A DNA stretch of 64,000 nucleotides from Chryseobacterium sp. W4I1 (lineage in GTDB: Bacteria; Bacteroidota; Bacteroidia; Flavobacteriales; Weeksellaceae). The stretch's first letter is position 1. The number at the start of each line of letters is the position of its first letter. Below are positions 52,496 through 61,206 of the stretch, piece after piece. The stretch covers positions 1,736,001-1,800,000 of the forward strand of contig NZ_JAUSXQ010000001.1 in NCBI RefSeq assembly GCF_030816115.1, written 5' to 3'. Position numbers and translations under genes: made by a program. The notes under the pieces are model-generated. The model did no database searches. It was given only the letters and a program-made list of their open reading frames with translations, and was not told where the DNA came from.

Positions 52496-52543
52496 CAATA
52501 AATATTTATTGCAAAATTAATTCAGTTGTTTTGTTTAATTTTG
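52496..52543. promoter_or_regulatory. Divergent promoter region of the NimT/NimR-like pair with a 16-bp palindrome
   Basis: CAATAAATATTTATTG (52496-52511) is a perfect palindrome 2 nt from the MFS start. A minus-strand -7 box TAATTTTG is at 52519-52512, and a plus-strand TAATTTTG is at 52536-52543, so the two promoters stand back to back. The palindrome overlaps the MFS transcription start and could be an operator. Confidence 0.5.
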
Positions 52544-52566
52544 TCAAAGTTTTAACTTAAAACGAC

Positions 52567-53343
52567 ATGAATCCTAACAACGTAATTGATATTGACAGTC
52601 TGAATAAGCCTTACTTTGTTTGGTTTGAAGAAAACTGGCGGCATGATGACATTCTTCACAGCCACGAAAAAGGTCAGTTGGTCTATGTGGAAAGCGGTTT
52701 TCAATACATTACAGTTGACGGAAAGATCTATCTGCTGCCACAAAACCATGCAGCCTGGATTCCTCCGGGTGCGGTGCATAAGACTAATTCGCATTCTGAA
52801 AAAATTAAATTGATGATTATGTTTGCTGAAGTGAACAGTGTTTTTCATCATGAGCTCCATGTTTTTTCAGTTCCTTCCGTTTTAAAGGAAATGATAAAAT
52901 ATGCAGAAAGATGGTCGAAAAGTCTGGAAAACAACCCTGATGAAATGCTTTTTCTAAAAGCACTCTTCAATGAGCTTCCCCATTTTGTAGAGCATTCCCT
53001 GAAGCTTCATATCAGTCTTCCTGAAGACAAACGACTCGCAGAACCGATTGGGTATCTCCACAACCATTATCAGGAAGATATTAAAATAGAAGAGCTGAGT
53101 GAAATTTCCCTTCTTTCTCTGAGGACCCTTGAACGTATTTTTAAAAAAGAAACAGGAATGACCCTGAATAAATACCAGCAGATCCTGAGGATCATTAAAA
53201 GTCTGGAGCTGCTGAGTTCCGGGGACCTTACCATTTCAGAAACAGCCTACCAAGTGGGATATAAAAGTGTGCAGGCCTTTACAAGAAGCTTCCAGTCGGT
53301 CATGCAGGCTAAGCCTACAGACTTTATAAAAACGACCCGGTAA
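52567..53343 (+). CDS. NimR-like AraC-family regulator
   Basis: A 258-residue AraC protein with an N-terminal cupin-like effector domain (FEENWRHDDILHSHEKGQLVYV, then PQNHAAWIPPGAVHKTN) and a C-terminal HTH (IKIEELSEISLLSLRTLERIFKK, then ISETAYQVGYKSVQAFTRSFQ). The cupin pattern with HxHxxGQLVY and AxWIPPGxxH is that of NimR/YeaM-type repressors. Divergent from the NimT-like transporter, its likely target. The start is the first ATG, 24 nt after the plus-strand -7 box. Confidence 0.9.
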   Translation: MNPNNVIDIDSLNKPYFVWFEENWRHDDILHSHEKGQLVYVESGFQYITVDGKIYLLPQNHAAWIPPGAVHKTNSHSEKIKLMIMFAEVNSVFHHELHVFSVPSVLKEMIKYAERWSKSLENNPDEMLFLKALFNELPHFVEHSLKLHISLPEDKRLAEPIGYLHNHYQEDIKIEELSEISLLSLRTLERIFKKETGMTLNKYQQILRIIKSLELLSSGDLTISETAYQVGYKSVQAFTRSFQSVMQAKPTDFIKTTR

Positions 53344-53353
53344 TGCATACAAC

Positions 53354-53382
53354 AAAAAAATCTCCAGGTGATCCCGGAGATT
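53354..53382 (-). terminator. Terminator of the lectin gene
   Basis: AATCTCC (53359-53365) pairs with GGAGATT (53376-53382); on the minus strand seven T follow. It is just beyond the lectin stop at 53405. Confidence 0.7.
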
Positions 53383-53404
53383 CTTACATGTTCTGAAAAA
53401 ATAT

Positions 53405-53749
53405 TTAAAATTTAAATACACAACCGCAAACGCTCATTTTGCCTTCCACAACGGTAGTCCATTGTCCGTTCCATGTACCTCCGTAAGAAGCGCAGATGGA
53501 AGGGCAGATTTCTTTCGCATCCTCGTTGCTCCAGATCGGTCCCGCTAAAACGTCCATTGTATATTCTGTACTTCCCGATGGTTCTGTATCGTATTCAACT
53601 TCGATAACGCTCATCTGACCTTCGACAATAGTGCTCCATTGTCCGGTGAATTTTCCTAAATGTGCCGCTGCAATGCGACCTCCGATTTTTTGTGCTTCGT
53701 CGTTGCTCCAAAGCGGACCTGCAACGATGTTGATTTTGAATTTTGACAT
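53405..53749 (-). CDS. MVL-type mannan-binding lectin, two tandem domains
   Basis: A 114-residue protein of two homologous halves: VAGPLWSN (9-16) with GQWSTIVEGQMSV (36-48), and LAGPIWSN (68-75) with GQWTTVVEGKMSV (95-107). This is the two-domain plan of the Microcystis viridis lectin MVL (113 residues), which binds high-mannose glycans. I recognise the match from memory. The second half has four Cys (82, 86, 108, 110) where MVL, as I recall, has none, so a disulfide-bonded variant is possible. There is no signal peptide, so how it could reach extracellular glycans is unclear; it may act inside or be released on lysis. Confidence 0.85.
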   Translation of the reverse strand: MSKFKINIVAGPLWSNDEAQKIGGRIAAAHLGKFTGQWSTIVEGQMSVIEVEYDTEPSGSTEYTMDVLAGPIWSNEDAKEICPSICASYGGTWNGQWTTVVEGKMSVCGCVFKF

Positions 53750-53751
53750 GG

Positions 53752-53779
53752 TGTAATGTTTTAATTGTTTAACATTACA
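53752..53779 (-). promoter_or_regulatory. Inverted repeat in the lectin leader
   Basis: TGTAATGTT (53752-53760) and AACATTACA (53771-53779) are perfect inverted copies separated by 10 nt, ending just before the ATG at 53749 on the minus strand. A near -7 box CAACTTTG is at 53785-53778. The dyad could be an operator or an mRNA hairpin hiding the ribosome site. The rest of the 53750-54196 gap holds the terminator of the next gene and nothing else recognisable. Confidence 0.4.
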
Positions 53780-53916
53780 AAGTTGTCACTTTAAAGAGAT
53801 ATAAGAAAGCGTAGAAAGTACCAAATTGATTATTCCGTATTTACACTTAAGCATACAGGTCATCCATTAATATTTCCATATATGTGCAAAATAAACAATT
53901 ACGTATGCATATAATG

Positions 53917-53944
53917 AAAAAGGCCTCCTAGAAGAGGAGACCTT
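53917..53944 (-). terminator. Probable terminator of the downstream Crp/Fnr gene
   Basis: AAGGCCTCCT (53920-53929) and AGGAGACCTT (53935-53944) pair with one mismatch; on the minus strand T residues follow. The nearest upstream minus-strand gene is the Crp/Fnr gene ending at 54197, 250 nt away. Confidence 0.45.
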
Positions 53945-54196
53945 AAAAAAACACAAATGATGAAAAAAAATTATTTCGAAGCCCAAATATAAGTAAAATT
54001 TATATTATGTAAGACATTATATAGACATAAATACTAAAAAAATATTAATTCTAATTAAAATAAAGTCTGTTATGAATATGGCATTTCTTTCATCTTCCTG
54101 CAATTTCTTCGATTGCAACGGGCATACACCGAAATAATGTTGCCAAAAATAAGAATAAATAAGATCATGAAATTCTGCACAGCATAAAAATCCTGA

Positions 54197-54802
54197 TCAG
54201 TAAAATATTTTGCCATTCTCTATTTTCACCATTTTTTCTTTTTCCATTTTTTTGACAACTCTGATCACAGTTTCTACACACAGACCGGTAAGGGAAGCCA
54301 GCTGCTGTCTTGTAAATGGGAACTGGTAAGAATATGGGATCGTGTATTGGTTATAAGCTTTCAAGCATTCCATCACACGTTTTATTTTAGTTCCCGGATT
54401 AGAAGCGGAAATATTGTTCATCATAACATACCTGAAATACATTCTTTCTGAAGTATAGCGGTACAGTTTTAAAAGAAGTTCTGGCGAATCGGAGATCAGT
54501 TCCAAAAAATTATTCTTTTCCAGCCTTATGATGGTACAGCTTGTCATAGCTATGGCATTAACAGGATAAGCTTTATCAATGAATAAAGAACTTTCTCCAA
54601 GGCAGTGTCCGTCAAACGGCACACTGTGAATAATTTCGCGGCCGTCTTCATGATAATTATTAATTTTCACTGTTCCGGTTTTGATCTGAAAATAATATTT
54701 AGGCTGATCTCCTTCTTTAAAAATAACATCGTTCACAACGTAATCGATCAGTTCTCCTCGTGAGGAAATTAAAAGTTCTTCATTGATTATCATAGGCATC
54801 AT
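54197..54802 (-). CDS. Crp/Fnr-family transcriptional regulator (paralog of 11095-11688)
   Basis: A 201-residue regulator with the same architecture as the protein at 11095-11688: sensor domain (IFKEGDQPKYYFQIKTGTVKI, then LGESSLFIDKAYPVNAIAM) and HTH (PFTRQQLASLTGLCVETVIR). The recognition helix is almost identical to the paralog's, so the two probably share operators. No Fnr-type cysteine cluster at the N-terminus. The start could be any of three close ATG (54802, 54799, 54793). Confidence 0.9.
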   Translation of the reverse strand: MMPMIINEELLISSRGELIDYVVNDVIFKEGDQPKYYFQIKTGTVKINNYHEDGREIIHSVPFDGHCLGESSLFIDKAYPVNAIAMTSCTIIRLEKNNFLELISDSPELLLKLYRYTSERMYFRYVMMNNISASNPGTKIKRVMECLKAYNQYTIPYSYQFPFTRQQLASLTGLCVETVIRVVKKMEKEKMVKIENGKIFY

Positions 54803-55028
54803 CCAGCTGTTAGGTTTATCAGTAATATTTTTAATCTGTTTTTACTGCTACATCCTTTAATTTATTCAAAAATAAATATTACTTTATAAAAAATACGATA
54901 GAATAAGGAAACTTTAACAAAAACATACTAAATAATGGCAGCATGATTCCAGTCATAAAATACATCAACCGTTCTCAGTATTTTTAAACCTTGCATAGAA
55001 ATCCATATTCCAATAACATTTTAACATT

Positions 55029-55050
55029 AAACCTCTCAATTGAGAGGTTT
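55029..55050. promoter_or_regulatory. Perfect 22-bp palindrome upstream of an uncharacterised gene
   Basis: AAACCTCTCA (55029-55038), AT, TGAGAGGTTT (55041-55050) is a perfect palindrome. It lies about 93 nt before the gene at 55143 in the 54803-55142 gap. Without a T-tract it is more like an operator than a terminator. The rest of that gap is AT-rich and featureless. Confidence 0.45.
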
Positions 55051-55142
55051 TGTAGTAGAATAGCTACATTAAACCTGATGTTGTGATTCTGCTCATAAAT
55101 AAAAGCTTGAGGTTTTCATAACTTAGTATAAACTCTATAAAA

Positions 55143-55751
55143 ATGAAACCAAAACAGATCGAAAGAGTTCCAGAGCAGAAAGCAGGTGGATTTCATGATA
55201 CGGAAAGTCAGAAAGCCCTTGAAACCGCACTTCTGAAGTTGAAATTTGAAATGTTACAAGAACGTTTTTTCTCTGTCAGCAGATGGAAAAGCTATTGTGG
55301 TGAAGGATTTGCAGATTTTAAATTGTACGATTCCCAGGGAAACGGAACTGAACGAATCCCCCAAAAAGGAGATTTTATGCGAATTGACATTCCGGGACCG
55401 GGAGAAAAAGAAGCAAAAGGTTACGATTGGGTAGAGGTGACAGATATCTGTTTCAAAGAAGATAATAGTTCGGAAAGTATTATGATGACCTGCAGACCAT
55501 CCAGAGACCCCCAAAATAAAAAAAGCAGACACATTGCTCATTTTTACAGTGATAGAGCAACATCTACATTTATGATATCCAGAACATCAACTCATTTAAA
55601 AGCGGCTGTTTACGGACGTAATGAAACTCCCAATTTCAATGCCGGATTTATTGATACTATCAGAAATTTGATGGTTGCTGCAGGAGGAATGATGGGTATC
55701 TCCAAAATTCAGTGGAAAAAGCTTTCTGATGGCTTTCTGGATTTTGAATAA
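55143..55751 (+). CDS. Uncharacterised conserved-looking protein, 202 residues
   Basis: I do not recognise this protein. It is soluble and without signal peptide or membrane helix. Features: ETALLKLKFEMLQERFFSVSRWKSY near the N-terminus, KGDFMRIDIPGPGEKEAKGYDWVEVTDI in the middle and SDRATSTFMISRTSTHLKAAVYGRNE near 145-170. The pattern is coherent and the codon use matches the region, so it is real. It is followed after 228 nt by the 600-residue flavoprotein-like gene, in the same direction; whether they work together is unknown. Confidence 0.7.
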   Translation: MKPKQIERVPEQKAGGFHDTESQKALETALLKLKFEMLQERFFSVSRWKSYCGEGFADFKLYDSQGNGTERIPQKGDFMRIDIPGPGEKEAKGYDWVEVTDICFKEDNSSESIMMTCRPSRDPQNKKSRHIAHFYSDRATSTFMISRTSTHLKAAVYGRNETPNFNAGFIDTIRNLMVAAGGMMGISKIQWKKLSDGFLDFE

Positions 55752-55979
55752 GTTTTGTAAGATAAAAGTCTTATAAAATGACAAACCATTGAATGAGATA
55801 CAAAAAAATGACATTTAACATATTTCCGATAATATAGGATGCTATTTACCGCATAGCTAATATTAAAATGATAAATTTAGGTCAATTAAAATTTTGGTCT
55901 AAAGCTATTTCTTACCAGATAAAATAGAACATTTCCAGGTTTTAATCATTTTACACGAAAGAATTTTTATCAAAATAAA

Positions 55980-57782
55980 ATGACACATAAACCGTTACAC
56001 AATTTCCATATTCCGGTGATGGGCCTGGCTTACACCATAGACAGCCCGATTCGCGTTGCCCAATATGGAATTTCTTCCGTTATTTCCATTATTGATGATG
56101 AGATCCTGGAAAGAATGAAAGACTTTTATAATAAGAAATTCAATCTTGAATATTTAGGAATTTCTACCAAAACAGAGGATTACAGAGCCAAAAGAATTAC
56201 GGCTTACCTTGATATGGTAGACGATATCGTGAATGAAAAATTTGAATCATTCAAAGAGGAGATCACCAAAAACAAGGAAGCTTTAAAAAATTTTATGGCA
56301 ATCCTGCCCAATACTTCAGCTCTGAAAAGCGGGCTTCAGAATCTCGTCAGCCAAACAGATCACCTGGGCTCAAGCATCAAAAGCTTTATTGAATCCAATT
56401 TAAGACCGGGAAGTATAGATGTTAATATCATGACTAAAGTTGATAAAGACAACTATAAAAAGAACGAACAGCTTCCTGTGATGTTTAATGATGCCCATGC
56501 TTCTCTGCGTGGTTTTGCCAAAAGTAAATTATCATCTTCTATGGTACTTTCTGCAGGGATGAATCCCCGTTTGTACAGCTATATCGAAGAGTTTGACGAT
56601 TTCTTTCCGGATCAGAACGGTTTTTTGAAAAAGAAGATTATTCTGAAAGTAAGCGATTTCCGTTCAGCGATGATCCAGGGAAATTTTCTGGCAAAAAAAG
56701 GCTTGTGGGTCTCGGAATACAGGATAGAATCCGGACTGAACTGTGGTGGCCATGCATTTGCTACGGAAGGAATGCTTCTTGGACCTATTATGGAAGAATT
56801 CAAGCAAAAAAAGAATGACCTGATCCAATCTGCCCATCCATTGATGATTGCTGCATTGGAACAGAAAGGAAAATATAGTGTTTCTGAACCTTTGGAAATG
56901 AAGATTACCGTTCAGGGTGGAGTAGGAACTTCCGAAGAACATGATTTCCTGTTGGAAAACTATAATGTAGACAGTGTGGGATGGGGATCTCCGTTCCTGC
57001 TGGTACCTGAAGCTACTTCTGTGGATACGGTAACCCGCAAAATGCTTCTGGAATCCAGGGAAAAGGATTTCTACCTGAGCAATATTTCGCCTCTTGGAGT
57101 ACCTTTCAATACGGTGCGAGGAACATCCCATGAAATCCTGAAGCAGTATAAAGAAGCTGCCGGAAAATACGGAAGTTCCTGTCCGAAAAAATTACTGGCA
57201 TTAAGCAAAGAATTTTCTCCACAAGGAACCTGTACGGCTTCTAAAAAATACCAGGACATTAAATTAAAAGAACTTAAGGCAGAAATTTTATCTGCTGATG
57301 AGTTTAATAAAAGAAAAACAGAAATCACAGATAAAGCCTGTCTGTGTGTAGGACTGGTAAATGCCGCTTACATGGAGCACAATCTGCAAATCAAAGGAGA
57401 AAAGCAGGGAGTGGTGATATGCCCGGGACCTAATCTTGCTTTCTTTGATAAAGAAGTTTCACTGTCGGATATGGTAAAACATATCTACGGAAACACTAAT
57501 ATTCTTCCCGATAACCAGCGCCCAAATATGTTTATCAATGAGCTGAAAATGTATGTTGATTATCTTAAAAAAGAGATTGCCAATTCTTCAATACAGATTA
57601 CGCATTCCCAAACCAAAAAATGGAATGCGTTCAAAAAAAACTTATTGGAGGGCATTGAATATTACCACACCCTGTTTAATACATCCTGTTTCTTTAAAAG
57701 TGGACTAAAAGCCATTGGCCTGCAGCTGCAGGAATACAAACTGATGCTCACAGCTATTGAGGTTCCTCAGGTTGAAAAGTAA
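55980..57782 (+). CDS. Large uncharacterised protein with flavin-type TIM-barrel features and Cys-rich C-terminus
   Basis: A 600-residue protein I cannot assign to a named family. The start (IPVMGLAYTIDSPIRVAQYGISSVIS) resembles the first strand and helix of nitronate-monooxygenase/FMN TIM barrels, and VQGGVGTSEEHDFLLENYNVDSVGWGSPFL (residues 311-340) has the GG and Gly-rich turns of the flavin phosphate-binding site. Cys255 lies in GLNCGGHAF; Cys401, Cys418, Cys454 and Cys456 follow in the C-terminal part, where they could bind metal or an iron-sulfur cluster. It is single-copy in the window, ends at a terminator and may follow the 202-residue gene. Enzyme function is inference. Confidence 0.7.
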   Translation: MTHKPLHNFHIPVMGLAYTIDSPIRVAQYGISSVISIIDDEILERMKDFYNKKFNLEYLGISTKTEDYRAKRITAYLDMVDDIVNEKFESFKEEITKNKEALKNFMAILPNTSALKSGLQNLVSQTDHLGSSIKSFIESNLRPGSIDVNIMTKVDKDNYKKNEQLPVMFNDAHASLRGFAKSKLSSSMVLSAGMNPRLYSYIEEFDDFFPDQNGFLKKKIILKVSDFRSAMIQGNFLAKKGLWVSEYRIESGLNCGGHAFATEGMLLGPIMEEFKQKKNDLIQSAHPLMIAALEQKGKYSVSEPLEMKITVQGGVGTSEEHDFLLENYNVDSVGWGSPFLLVPEATSVDTVTRKMLLESREKDFYLSNISPLGVPFNTVRGTSHEILKQYKEAAGKYGSSCPKKLLALSKEFSPQGTCTASKKYQDIKLKELKAEILSADEFNKRKTEITDKACLCVGLVNAAYMEHNLQIKGEKQGVVICPGPNLAFFDKEVSLSDMVKHIYGNTNILPDNQRPNMFINELKMYVDYLKKEIANSSIQITHSQTKKWNAFKKNLLEGIEYYHTLFNTSCFFKSGLKAIGLQLQEYKLMLTAIEVPQVEK

Positions 57783-57806
57783 CAGTATTTTTTTAAATTG
57801 ATAGAT

Positions 57807-57836
57807 AAAGCAGCTTTCATCATGGAAGCTGCTTTT
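57807..57836 (+). terminator. Intrinsic terminator after the 600-residue gene
   Basis: A 13-bp stem (57807-57819 with 57823-57835, one G-U pair) of AAAGCAGCTTTCA and TGGAAGCTGCTTT, followed by T-rich sequence. Confidence 0.8.
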
Positions 57837-57979
57837 ATATTCCTGTCGTATTAGAATAATGAGTAATAACAAGCATTTTCATTTATAATAACTATAAGCG
57901 GTATGCTTATTTTGAATCTGAAATCCTCCAGACATTTCTTACCTTAGAGGGTCATTAATTTTTAATAACAATTCATTGT

Positions 57980-58924
57980 ATGGAAAAAAGAAAGATAAAG
58001 AATACGGATTTATCGGTAGCACCTATTAATTTTGGAGGGAATGTTTTCGGATGGACTCTTGATGAGAAACAGTCTTTTGATATATTGGACCAGTTTACGG
58101 ATGCGGGATTCAATTTTATAGATACTGCCGATACATACTCTTGGTGGGTGAATGGAAAAGGCGGTCAGTCTGAAGAGATCATCGGAAAATGGCTGAAAAG
58201 CCGTTCCAACCGGCAAGATATAGTCTTAGCCACAAAGGTTGGATCTGAGACTAAAGAACATAGTTTCGATATCAGCAGAAAACATATTTTAAAATCTGTA
58301 GATGAATCTTTGCAGAGGCTACAGACCGATCATATTGATCTTTATTATACTCATTTTGACGACAACAGAACTCCGGTAGAAGAAACGTTAGCTGCTTACG
58401 ATGAGATCATCAAAGCCGGAAAAGTACGTTATATTGCAGCTTCCAACCTTTCTCCCGAACGTCTGAAAGCATCGTTTGAAGCTTCGGAGAAAAATAATCT
58501 TCCCAAATATGTGGCCCTGCAGCCGCATTATAATCTATTGGAAAGAGAAAATTTTGAAAAAAACTATGCTCCTTTAGTAGAAGAGTTTGATCTCAGTGTA
58601 TTTTCATACTGGTCGCTTGCCGCAGGTTTCCTGACGGGGAAATACCGTACTGAAGCTGATCTGGCTAAAAGTCAACGTGGGGAAGGTGTAAGGAAATACC
58701 TTAATGATAAAGGACTTGCTGTTCTGAAAGCTTTGGATCAGGTAAGTGAAAAGCATCAGACGACTCAAGGAGCTGCTGCTTTGGCATGGCTTCTGGCCAA
58801 TCCGTTGATCACAGCACCGATTGTAAGTGCAACAAGTGCATCACAGCTTGACACTTTATTCAAAGCCCCGAAACTTGTTTTGGATCAGGAAGATATTGAA
58901 TTGCTTAATAAAGCAGGTCATTAA
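57980..58924 (+). CDS. Aldo/keto reductase
   Basis: A 314-residue NADPH-dependent aldo/keto reductase (AKR) of the (beta/alpha)8 fold. The catalytic set is present: Asp48 and Tyr53 in FIDTADTYS, Lys in VLATKVG, His in LYYTHFDD; the coenzyme motif is near IVSATSASQLDTLF. It reduces aldehydes or ketones; the natural substrate is unknown. It stands alone between two terminators. A partial paralog-like AKR gene is at 63683. Confidence 0.9.
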   Translation: MEKRKIKNTDLSVAPINFGGNVFGWTLDEKQSFDILDQFTDAGFNFIDTADTYSWWVNGKGGQSEEIIGKWLKSRSNRQDIVLATKVGSETKEHSFDISRKHILKSVDESLQRLQTDHIDLYYTHFDDNRTPVEETLAAYDEIIKAGKVRYIAASNLSPERLKASFEASEKNNLPKYVALQPHYNLLERENFEKNYAPLVEEFDLSVFSYWSLAAGFLTGKYRTEADLAKSQRGEGVRKYLNDKGLAVLKALDQVSEKHQTTQGAAALAWLLANPLITAPIVSATSASQLDTLFKAPKLVLDQEDIELLNKAGH

Positions 58925-58968
58925 TTCAGATTAAATGCATCAAAGATCTGCTCAGGTTACTGAATGGA

Positions 58969-59014
58969 TTTACAATATAAAAGCGGTCTTTTCAGACCGC
59001 TTTTATATTGTAAA
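58969..59014. terminator. Very long hairpin terminator between the AKR and ClC genes
   Basis: A perfect 21-bp stem: TTTACAATATAAAA-GCGGTCT (58969-58989) with AGACCGC-TTTTATATTGTAAA (58994-59014), 4-nt loop. The GC-rich core and flanking T-tracts on both sides suit convergent termination for the AKR (+) and the split ClC gene (-). Confidence 0.9.
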
Positions 59015-59073
59015 TAAGGTAATATTTCTCCCAAACTTTTAAACCGAATCATTAAAAATTGTGCCGTTAAAAA

Positions 59074-60922
59074 TTAATCAGAATATTCTTTCAACAATTG
59101 TCTATAGCTCATAAGGATAGACGATTTTGATATAAACCCTACAAAATCATTATTTTCATTAGTGACCGGAAGGTTCCATACACCGGTATCATCAAAGATC
59201 TGTAGAATTTCGAGCGGTTTATTTTCACGGTGAAGTACGGCAGGTGGAGCTTTCATAATGTGAGCTACAGTCATGGCACTATCTATTTCTTTATTGAAAA
59301 GGTAAGGACGAATATCATCCAGTGTAAGAATTCCTTTCAGTTTTCCGGCTTCATCCGTTGCTGCAAAAATATTCTTATTCCCATTTTTTAACTGTTCAAA
59401 AAGTTCCGTAACAGAAGCATTCTCGCTAATAGTTTCTGAATACTGATCTATAAAATCTTCTGTCCTTAATGCAAAAAGAAGATTTTTATCATGCTTATTA
59501 GTAAATATTTTTACCCTCATCAGCAAGAGAATTCAGTTCCGGAGAGATAGGGGAAAACCATTTGGCAATAAGATAAGAGATTATGGATGCAATCATCAGC
59601 GGGATAAAAAGATCATACCCGAAACTGGATTCGGCAATAAGAAATATGGCAGTAAGAGGTGCGTAAAGCACGCCACTCATCGCCCCGGCCATTCCAACCA
59701 GGACAAGATTCGTTACCGGAACATCTGTAAAGCCGATATGCTGACAAACCAAGGCAAACAAATACCCCACCGTTCCACCTGCAAAAAGGGAAGGAGCAAA
59801 ATTACCGCCGTTACCGCCGCTGAATATCGTAAAAGATGTTGCAAAAGCTTTTAAAAGGCACACCAACACTAAAAATATAATAATGGTCCAGTCTCCGATT
59901 TCAAAATATCTGAAAAAACTGTTTTTGATAATAGAATGGGTATTTCCGTTCGTAAATGCCTTCACCGTTTCATATCCCTCACCAAATAAAGGAGGAAAAA
60001 GAACACATAGCAAAGAAAGGACAAGCCCGCCAAACATAGCTTTACGCATTCTTGAGAGCTTAAGCCCTTTGATAAAATGTTCCACTTTCTGAGAAATAAC
60101 TACAAAATAACGTGCATAGAGTCCGGTCACAATCCCCAATATAAGATAGTAAGGGACATTTTTATAATTAAAAGCTTCTCTCGTATAAAATCTGAAAAGC
60201 ACATCTTCCTGAAGCAGAATTCTAGACAGAAGGCTTCCACATACCGCGGCAACAACCAAAGGAATAAAGTCTGTGAAAACCACACCCGTCAGCAATATTT
60301 CAAAAGCAAACATAATTCCAGCAATCGGTGCATTGAATGCCGAAGCAATCCCTGCAGTAGCTCCGGCCGCAAGAAGAAGGGTACGTTCTTTATAACTCAA
60401 CCTGTAAGTCTGTGCATAATTGGACCCGATGGCTGCTCCGGTAACCGCAATAGGACTTTCCAATCCTGCAGAACCTCCAAGACCAACGGTCACCGCGCTC
60501 TGAATAATCTGGGAATACATTTTCACCGAAGCCACAATACTTGAATTTTGGGCAATTTCATATAAAATAGCACCAATTCCTTTTCTGTCCTGCCCTTTGA
60601 ATATAGTAAGAACAATACTGGTGGTAAGCACAATTCCTAAAAATGGAAAAACAATATAAAAGAGAATCTGATATTCAAAATGAACTTTATGAATAATGAA
60701 ATTATGAATAGTATGCACCAATGTTTTAAGAATGACTCCCGCAAGACCTGCTGTACAGCCTACAAGAATTCCGGAAAGCACCAAAAACTGATTTCTGCTG
60801 AGTCTGTTGTTCAGCCAATGAAGAATAAGCTCATAACTACGGGCTTTTTCTAATCCATATTCCTGAAAGTCTCTTTTAAATTTTAGGAAGCTTAGGTATT
60901 TTTTTTTATTGTGAATTTTCAC
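59074..60922 (-). pseudogene. ClC chloride channel with CBS domains, frameshifted
   Basis: A ClC-family chloride channel/antiporter fused to CBS regulatory domains, split in two frames. The channel part (60922-59498, GTG start, 474 residues) has GLGGSAGLESPIAV and GGNGGNFAPSLFAGG, the ClC selectivity and Glu motifs. The CBS part (59526-59074) continues as TNKHDKNLLFALR and two CBS motifs (GKLKGILTLDDI; DDTGVWNLPV). The junction is A5 at 59508-59512: with four A the frame reads ADEGKIFTNKHD without a break. Total 1849 nt is one base over a multiple of three; the intact product would be 615 residues, normal for this family. Same type of break as at 9511 and 61511. Confidence 0.88.
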
Positions 60923-61206
60923 CTGGAAGATTTTTATGCTGCAACTTATTATTACGGCAGTGTAAATTTATGAAATATCTTATTAAGAGTTTAGCTGTTG
61001 GATGTCAAAAAGAGACCTATATCTACTGTAACTTATTGCTATTGAAAATGTTAATTGCAGTAAATATTTCTTTTATTTTTTATTATTTTTTTTAATAAAA
61101 TTCTAACGTAGCAAAACGCCCTTGTTTAGAGCCTTAGCAAAATTTTAAAGTGCAGAATATAACAGGTTAAAGATTTAAAAGCTTATCAATTTTCATAAAA
61201 TGACAT

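Noticed and set aside
53750..54196. Hidden small gene between the lectin and Crp/Fnr genes
   Set aside because: No frame of usable length with a start and family-like content; the region is AT-rich with a hairpin and the lectin dyad.
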